NCBI GenBank assembly: GCA_025765595.1
Contig: JAIVFH010000400.1
Coordinates: forward strand, 1-22,141
Direction of reading: 5' to 3'
Length of the DNA stretch: 22,141 nt
DNA from: Obelidium mucronatum
Lineage: Eukaryota; Chytridiomycota; Chytridiomycetes; Chytridiales; Chytriomycetaceae
Part shown: positions 16,814-22,141 of the stretch, piece by piece
Position numbering within the stretch: the stretch's first letter is position 1
How the letters are laid out: each line of letters starts with the position of its first letter
Notes under the pieces: model-generated
Told to the model about the DNA's origin: nothing
The model's input: the letters and a program-made list of their open reading frames with translations, nothing else
Database searches by the model: none
Made by a program: the position numbers and the translations under genes

Positions 16814-17418
16814 TTGGCTAGAAAAGTTTCAAACAACAAGTACCATGTTGTTTTTGCTCCTACTCCTGCAGACACCAATGCAACCAAGATTGCCAAGAAG
16901 GCTACTGCTCGTGCCGCAAGACAACAGGCTGCTAATGAGGTTAGGTCTGATAGTGAACCTGATATTCCTCCTATCAGCCAGCTTCCAGGCTCTGCTGCAG
17001 AAAACAAGCCTAGAAGAGCCATCAAGTCTAAAATTTCATTTCCACTCTTGGGATCTGATGATCCAATTGGTTTGGGTATTTATAGTTTCATTTTTTTGAT
17101 TGAATTACAAATATTTAATTTAATTATGTGATAGGAACACCAACTAAGCAAGCTGGTTCTTCTTCCGATTCCATGATTCCTGCTCATACTTCTCCAAGTT
17201 CTTCAAAGGCTAATCCTTCTCCAGCTCCTCCTGGTTCTGCTAAGACTACTCCTGGTGCTGGCAAGACTGCTTCTGGTCCCCCATCTGTTTCCCCCAAGAC
17301 TTTGACCAGTTCTGCTTCCAAGGCCACTACAGATCCCAAGGCTACTACAGTTCACAGCACTGCTACAAATACTACTCCTAGTATAATAAATAAAGGATTA
17401 TTAAAAGAAATTGCTTGA
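16814..17418 (+). pseudogene. KDZ element accessory gene, 5' piece (product unknown)
   Basis: Not recognised. There is no ATG at the start; GGCTAG just before KVSNNKYHVVF could be a splice acceptor, so the first exon may be missing. The first exon seen encodes ARKVSNNKYHVVFAPTPAD, a basic Ala-rich stretch and SDSEPDIPPISQLPGSAAEN. A GTATTT...GATAG intron (about 17075-17134) leads to a Ser/Pro/Thr/Lys-rich disordered region (SPKTLTSSASKATTDPKATT). The low-complexity sequence closely resembles SPKSTTSGSKATTVPMATSA in the minus-strand piece at 18962, which suggests the two were once adjacent and that the intervening block is inverted. The C-terminal residues up to 17418 probably come from the breakpoint. 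Confidence 0.5.
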
Positions 17419-18962
17419 AGTGATACTAAAATAAAAACTTACTCTTTGGAATTCCAAATCAGCAAAGAAGACTCCAACATAGGCCCGAAAAATTTCCACA
17501 GTATTTCCAAAGTTGGGAAATTCCTTTGACAGGGTTGCAGCAGCAAGAGTTTTGGTCATTGGTGGCTCTCGATCCTGCGTCAGGTAAGAAAAGCGGATAC
17601 CAACTTCTTTCACTTGACTAATGAACTTGTCTTGGGTGCCGGTGCGTCCTTTGGCTTTGGCAACAACTTCAGCAACAGACGTGGGGACTTGGCGGCGTTC
17701 CTTGGAAGAGATAGAACCTGGCTTTTCATACATTGATGTCACTGGAGAGTTAACCAATGGAGAAGTTGATGTCACTGGAGAGTTAACCAATGGAGAAGAA
17801 GCAAATGGATCAAAGATGGTTCCTAAACAAATACCAAAAATACTTAGAGAGCTGTTTAAACAAAATGGTAACCTACCAGAATCAGTATAGGCAACATCAA
17901 AGTACTCTGGGCTTTGTGGATTAAAAACAGTGTCCACCAAAACAGAGTCCTCAAAGATGTACACGTTCTTGGTGAACCAACTAACACTGATCACCGACCT
18001 GCGAAAGTGGGTTGTGGCTGGATGGGCTTTGGCAGCAGCCAAAACATCAGCAAGCAAAACCAATAATGTTTTTGATTGTTAAAAATGCACAATAAAAACA
18101 ACATGTGGGCTCACCTTTTGCCTTGTTTCCCTCAGCAACAGTCCCTTCCACATTACAACAAAAAACTGCTCCATGATTCTGAAACATACATTTAACAGAC
18201 ACAATTTTTTCACCTCTGGTTCTTCTTCTTCATCTCTTCTCAAAAGGTGGATGACATGTCGCTTCTTTTTGCGATGAGCGTGCACTTCTTCTTCTTCATC
18301 CTCCACTTCCTCATCATCCTCAACTTCATCTTCCTCCGCATCTATGTTCTCCACACGACGCTTCTTTCTGTGTACAACTGGCTCCACCACCTCAATTTCA
18401 TCATCAACATCTTCAATCACAATTGCCTGAACCTTCTTTCTTTGCTGGACTGGTACCTCCCGCTCCTCCTCATCCGCCTCCTCCTCCTCCTCCTCCTCGT
18501 CTTCCTCTTCAGCATCAAGCTCATTTTTTCCACCATCAACATCTCCAATCTCATCAGCTTCAGACCCTTCAGGCGCATTGTCAAGTGGTGTTAACTCACT
18601 TTCTGAATCGTCAGCATCTGTCGACTTTCTGTGAGTTTCTGCCCAAGCCTTTAGGCTAGCCTTGTGATTATCAATGCTTTCAGCAACTGCGGGAGATACC
18701 ACCATAGAAGCCTGAGATTTGAGAACAGACATTGACTTGGATAAAGCAGTCTTGGAGGCACCAGCAGATCTTGGCTTGAGGACAGCTGATTTTGGCACTG
18801 GCTTGGAACTGGAATCAGCTGTCTTGTCTGCTGTCTTGGGAACTGGAGTTGCCTTGGACACTTTGGGAGCTGGCATTGCCTTGGACACTTTGCAAGCTGA
18901 AGTAGCCATGGGAACAGTAGTGGCCTTGGAACCAGAAGTGGTACTCTTTGGGGAACCAGATT
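17395..18962 (-). pseudogene. KDZ element accessory gene, middle piece, inverted (product unknown)
   Basis: Not recognised. Reading from 18962: a Ser/Lys/Pro/Ala-rich disordered segment, a helical block (SIDNHKASLKAWAETHRKS), a long Glu/Asp region interleaved with basic patches (VHRKKRRVENIDAEEDE), then folded-looking sequence: NHGAVFCCNVEGTVAEGNK, AHPATTHFRRSVISVSWF, TKNVYIFEDSVLVDTVFNP and PEYFDVAYTDS. Introns are suggested at 18179-18213 (35 nt), 18027-18114 (88 nt, joining NKAK to AHPA) and 17823-17876 (54 nt). After the last, SPLVNSPVTS is tandemly duplicated, followed by VPTSVAEVVAKAKGRTGTQD and FPNFGNTVEIFRAYVGVFFA. It ends at a possible donor (GTAAGT near 17444) at the inversion edge. 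Nuclear location is plausible from the acidic/basic composition, but no function is assigned. Confidence 0.5.
17745..17810 (-). repeat. Tandem 33-bp coding repeat in the accessory gene
   Basis: Two copies encode SPLVNSPVTS(T), directly adjacent and in frame. Confidence 0.85.
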
Positions 18963-19200
18963 GAGAAGCAGCTCTTTCCAAAAACATACACGAGCTACTT
19001 TGACAAAGAAGATGGCATCTTCTCTTACAGCGATGTTGGGAAGCACATGTCAAAGTTCAATGCAAGATTGGTCCCAAAGCATCAAATATACAGTTGGAGT
19101 ACTACAGGTTTTCAAGATGTTGAAAAGTACTTTCAAGGGTGCCAGGAGGGAGTGTTGGGAAATTCTTGGAAGAGGCAACCTGTTCAGAAGAAAACTCAGT
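18959..19200 (+). pseudogene. KDZ element accessory gene, 3' piece (product unknown)
   Basis: The open frame after CCAG at 18955-18958 reads IEKQLFPKTYTSYFDKEDGI, FSYSDVGKHMSKFNARLVPK and GFQDVEKYFQGCQEGVLGNS, and stops at 19200. It resembles natural protein, has no own start codon apart from one inside the breakpoint region, and lies on the same strand as the 16814 piece. I infer it is the last exon of the accessory gene, stranded by inversion of the middle piece. No family recognised. Confidence 0.5.
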
Positions 19201-19400
19201 GATATTTTGAGTGTTGTTTTTCTTTGGTACTTCTTTGATTTTTCTTGGTTTTTTGGATTTATCTGGGTTTTTTTTGAATTTTTCTTGGATTTTTGAATTT
19301 TTCTTAGACTTTTGGATTTTCTTTGATTTTTGCATAGTTGTATAAAAAAATTGTGTAAAATTTTATTTACCCTTTAAATGCATTTATTTTAGATGTTTTA
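19201..19400. repeat. T-rich simple sequence, TTTTTCTTGGAT-like units
   Basis: Degenerate repeats of GAATTTTTCTTGGATTTTT type cover about 19235-19335. The minus-strand open frame over it (KKIQKSKKNSK) is repeat translation. Confidence 0.75.
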
Positions 19401-19415
19401 CATTCAATAGTGCTA

Positions 19416-19690
19416 ACAGGGCCCCAATAGGAGTCCTACTAGGAGTTGTATTAAAGCCATTTGGTTTCCAATTGGCAGAGCAAAATGCTATTAGGAGTCC
19501 TACTAGGAGCAGACAAATGCTACTAGGAGCAGTCCTGTTTGCTGATTTGCAATTAGGAGAGCTACTAGGGCCCCTAATCGGCCCTGATTAGGCTCCGAAT
19601 CGGACTAAATCCTAATCGGATCCGATTAGGAGCCCTATTCGGACCCCGAATAGGGCCCCGAATTGCGCGTGCCGCTCAGACCCCGCGCTG
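19416..19690. repeat. Right subterminal palindrome array of the KDZ element
   Basis: Contains CCTACTAGG, CCTAATCGG, CCGATTAGG and CCGAATAGG-type 9-mers and ends GCGCGTGCCGCTCAGACCCC then GCGCTG, the second terminal repeat. It resembles the left arm of the 532-bp element. Confidence 0.9.
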
Positions 19691-19698
19691 GTCCAGCC
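19691..19698. other. 8-bp target site duplication GTCCAGCC, right
   Basis: Second copy of GTCTAGCC (14708-14715), one transition apart. Confidence 0.85.
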
Positions 19699-19868
19699 GA
19701 CCTAGGAAGTTGTTTGGGACTGGCAGAAAGAGCGTGTACTATATGTTCACAGCAAGGTACATTCTGGGACTTGAACTTTCTATTTTCGAAACTCATAAAC
19801 GATTTTAACTCAGATACAAATGCTCAGCTGTGACAAAGAATGGTATGGAACCACCAGCGAGATGACTA
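19699..19868 (+). pseudogene. Zinc-ribbon protein of probable TE origin, continuation after the KDZ insertion
   Basis: Continues the frame broken at 14715: RPRKLFGTGRKSVYYMFTA, then an intron at 19757-19813 (GTACAT...AACTCAG) and RYKC. A one-base loss near 19826 separates this from CDKEWYGTTSEMTK in the next frame. Restoring it would give the second CxxC of the zinc ribbon, as expected after PCCANASC and RGW. The frame then runs into the GC-rich start of the hAT element near 19869. Confidence 0.68.
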
Positions 19869-19875
19869 AGGTGAG

Positions 19876-19981
19876 AGCGGGTTCGGGTCAACCCGGCGGG
19901 GTGCCCCGGCCCCGAACGTCACGGGGCCGGGTCATGGTTGGACCTCAGCCCCGATACGACAAACCCGACAGACCCGCCAGG
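19876..19981. repeat. GC-rich subterminal block with dyad symmetry
   Basis: CGGGTCAACCCG and CCCCGGCCCCGAACGTCACG followed by GGGCCGGG form stems. Short CGGGT/ACCCG motifs recur, as in the end-proximal repeats of other hAT elements. The composition differs sharply from the AT-rich flanks. Confidence 0.7.
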
Positions 19982-20052
19982 TATTGCTTGCAAGGGGGCT
20001 GGAATAAAAAACTCACAGTAATACCAAAAAAATAAAAGCACTATTTTTTAAA

Positions 20053-22141
20053 ATGGCTGGAAAAGGGAAAGAGAGGGCTGCCGCTGGTATTACGGCGTCA
20101 AACTTTTTCAGCAGAAGTGACCTATGTGAAAGAGACCGAACGGCAGAAGCGGGCCTTCCTCAATATCTCCAGAAGTGGTGCATCGTCTTCAGCATCCGCA
20201 TCATCGTCAGCAGCTCCCCAACAGCGACAACCCCTCCAACCAGTTTCAAGTCCTTCAGCATCAACATCTCGAAAGCGTCCTCGTGATGACCATGATGAAA
20301 ACGAAGCTGAAGATGATGAAGATGAAGATGACAGCAGCAAAAATCGCACTCCTTTGCAACGTGCTGCTGTGTTAGGAACATCCCCAGCAACGGGGGTGAT
20401 AACCCCAACACCTGCTACTTCATTGACTGCGGCCCTCGATTCCGCTCTAAACCAGCATCAGCCCTTGTCACATCAGAAGCCGAAGAAGGCATCGTGGGTG
20501 TGGGCATACTTTGACAAAAGCAAGACTGTACCCAAGCCAGCATTAGGGGCCAATCGCTACGCTTACGTCTGTCAAGTCATTTTGGATGAGAACCGTCTTT
20601 GTGGCAAACCAAGTATGTTATTTTATTTTAGTTGGTGCTCTCTTAACTTGCTTTCTACACAGTCACTGCAGAATTGAAACCATCAACAAAAGCTTTGCCT
20701 TCCCATTTGACCAATACTCACGGACTGCGGGCTCCTATATCCGATCCAGAAAATGATACAACACCTCGCGCAAGCACCATTCTCCCTTTCTTGAAAAAAC
20801 GACACATACTTCCTCAAAACATCAACAAAAGTACAGTGCGCTTCATGACTTTGCGTACAATCATCAGCAATAATTTTTCATTTCGGTTCATTGAGTCTCC
20901 AACTGTGATGCAATGGGCCACGTTTTTTTGTCCAGCTGCTCTGACTCTCATCGAAACAGCAACCACTTACCGCACAAATGTCCTTCCTCAAACATACCAT
21001 GCCTGTCATTCAGCATTAAAGGTTTAAAGCCGTTTACTATTTTTTTTTTATTTGCTGCTGACCGGATTTTTTGTAGCTCTACTTTGTATCTCTCAATTCT
21101 AAGATTGCCATCTCGGGAGATGTATGGACTGCCTTCATGAAGTTGGCCTTTTTTGGACTGCGCGCAAACTGGATCGATGTTAACTTCAATTATCACTCAA
21201 CAACGATTGGATTTGTGCCATTGACAGGATCTCATGCGTATGGTTTTTATTATAATTGATATCATTACTCTTACTAATTAATTTTATCTCCATTTGCAGT
21301 GGAATCAATCTTGCCCATTCGTTGGTTCTCAAGCTGTTGGAAATGGACTTGCTCTCGAAACTGCAGTCTGTCACTCTTGACAATGCATCGTCCAACAATA
21401 ACATGGTTAAATTCATCCGAGATCTGATATGAATTTGGTCTGCATTTTATTCTCCTTTATTATTCTTGGCCATTTTTGCTAAATTATCATCCTTTTTTCA
21501 CTATCTAAATTTTTTTTCCTCTTCTCAGATAAAGACGCCCAAGCACTTGAACATGTTCGCTGCTTTCCTCATATCCTCAACTTAGCTGTCTCAGATGCCG
21601 TCAGTGGACTCTGTGGTCTTTCTGATGTAATTGGAAATGAGTCTGGTGAATCGGACGATGGTGACTTTGACGAACCGCCTGAAGACATTGTAGACCAGGC
21701 CGATGACGAATCCAACAATGACATTCAGGATTCTGAAGCTGAACATCAAGTATGTTAAATAATGTTACATTTTTATTTAATGACAACATTCAGTTTGACA
21801 CAGAAACTCTCCGCATCATCGAAACATTAGCCAGGGCAGTTTCGATGGACAACTCCAGGGATATTGTAAAGTCTCTTACATCTACAGTGTCTGCCTGCCC
21901 TGATGATGTGAGAAAACTGGTGAAAAAGGTTTGCAGTATTTTCCATATTTTAAGGGAAAATTGCTAACGTAGCTCTGCCACACTGTCGCCACATTGTCGC
22001 ATAGGCTCAAGCCGCTGCCCGAATGCTTGCAAATAGCCCGACCTTACGTAAGCGTCTGGAGGACCAGTGCATTGCCATGGGTGTGTCTTTCAAGGTGTTA
22101 ATTCGTGCAGTCAAGACTCGTTGGAACTCAAAACATTGTTC
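20053..22141 (+). pseudogene. hAT transposase with BED zinc finger, 3' partial, frameshifted
   Basis: The start ATG at 20053 gives MAGKGKERAAA, but the main frame (EVTYVKETERQKRAFLNISR) is one base off before about 20117. Next are a Ser/Pro-rich and acidic segment with a nuclear-signal-like SRKRPRDD, a BED finger (WVWAYFDKS, YVC, LCGK, LPSHLTNTHG), then the hAT core: ISGDVWTAF (first Asp), FVPLTGSHAG, SVTLDNASSNNNM (second Asp) and EHVRCFPHILNLAVSDAV, ending with KTRWNSK at the window edge. Introns are at 20613-20662, 21022-21076, 21238-21299, 21438-21528, 21750-21793 and 21929-22004. An extra T around 21430 makes a TGA (RDLI, stop) where EFDKDAQ should follow, so the gene is probably inactive. 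Confidence 0.87.

Larger units (their letters stand above)
14716..19690. mobile_element. KDZ-type DNA transposon, 4975 bp
   Basis: The left end CACGTACTATAGCGAGCGGC and the right end, read inward, CAGCGCGGGGTCTGAGCGGC match the two ends of the 532-bp element. The flanking 8 bp are duplicated with one mismatch, and the interrupted host frame rejoins exactly (GWSSRPRKLFGTGRK). Contents: left palindrome array, KDZ transposase (-), central 12-bp-period array, accessory gene pieces (+, -, +), T-rich stretch and right palindrome array. The Zisupton branch of KDZ is known for 8-bp TSDs, which agrees. The transposase is broken, so the copy is not autonomous now. Confidence 0.88.
19869..22141 (+). mobile_element. 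hAT-superfamily DNA transposon, left part, runs off the window
   Basis: Host zinc-ribbon coding stops at about 19868. A GC-rich block with strong dyads follows (19876-19981), then a multi-exon hAT transposase gene on +. The exact left end and TSD cannot be set without the right end, which lies outside the window. Confidence 0.75.

Noticed and set aside
18247..18659. Plus-strand open frames rich in Leu/Phe or Pro within the acidic region
   Set aside because: They are antisense to the Glu/Asp-rich stretch of the minus-strand gene.
14716..19690. TET/JBP oxygenase gene, sometimes found beside KDZ transposases
   Set aside because: No His-x-Asp plus distal His/Arg pattern could be recognised in the accessory pieces.

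Overview
This window is a nest of transposable elements (TEs) from a eukaryote, most plausibly a fungus and probably a basidiomycete. The evidence is short GT-AG introns (35 to 91 nt), a Ty3/Gypsy polyprotein of the type I associate with basidiomycete genomes, a KDZ-type (Kyakuja-Dileera-Zisupton) transposase with a CxC6-like cysteine cluster, and a PIF/Harbinger element paired with a Myb/SANT-like gene. The species cannot be told from the sequence. I see no host housekeeping gene, tRNA, rRNA or CRISPR. Nearly every recognisable gene belongs to a mobile element, and almost all carry frameshifts or stops.

Layout. 1-2088: right-hand part of a Harbinger element, with transposase (+) and Myb-like gene (-) convergent, one frameshift each, and the right terminal repeat missing. 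2089-3998: no genes; A-rich, AATAC and GTGCAC-containing repeats and a 31-base poly-C run. 4000-4255: degraded end of a KDZ-family miniature element, followed directly by three 23-bp tandem repeats. 4690-5555: a Harbinger terminal fragment and a 775-bp internally deleted Harbinger derivative (TSD TAA) that keeps the 5' ends of both element genes. 5973-12142: a broken Ty3/Gypsy polyprotein gene whose 3' part is split by a 1.9-kb DDE_1-type DNA transposon (10166-12063). 12443-13399: an IS5/Harbinger-like transposase remnant split by a 532-bp miniature element (12784-13315) with a perfect 8-bp TSD. 13568-14715 and 19691-19868: a zinc-ribbon gene, itself probably of TE origin, split by a 4975-bp KDZ-type element (14716-19690). 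From about 19869 to the window end: a hAT transposon with at least seven exons, open at the right.

How the parts relate. The 532-bp element and the 5-kb KDZ element have the same two unlike ends, both contain GAGCGGCAC, and both target sites are 8 bp. The large element is therefore probably a (now dead) autonomous relative of the small one. Their subterminal regions are packed with a 9-bp degenerate palindrome, CCKANTMGG, spaced about one helical turn apart, which looks like a transposase-binding array. Removing the 532-bp element, the 5-kb element or the DDE_1 element together with one TSD copy rejoins the interrupted reading frame without a shift, which supports all three boundaries. Inside the 5-kb element a block of about 1.5 kb appears inverted relative to its flanks, splitting an accessory gene I cannot name.

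The most notable content is this KDZ-type family: asymmetric ends, the palindrome array, an internal 12-bp-period array and an unrecognised accessory gene.
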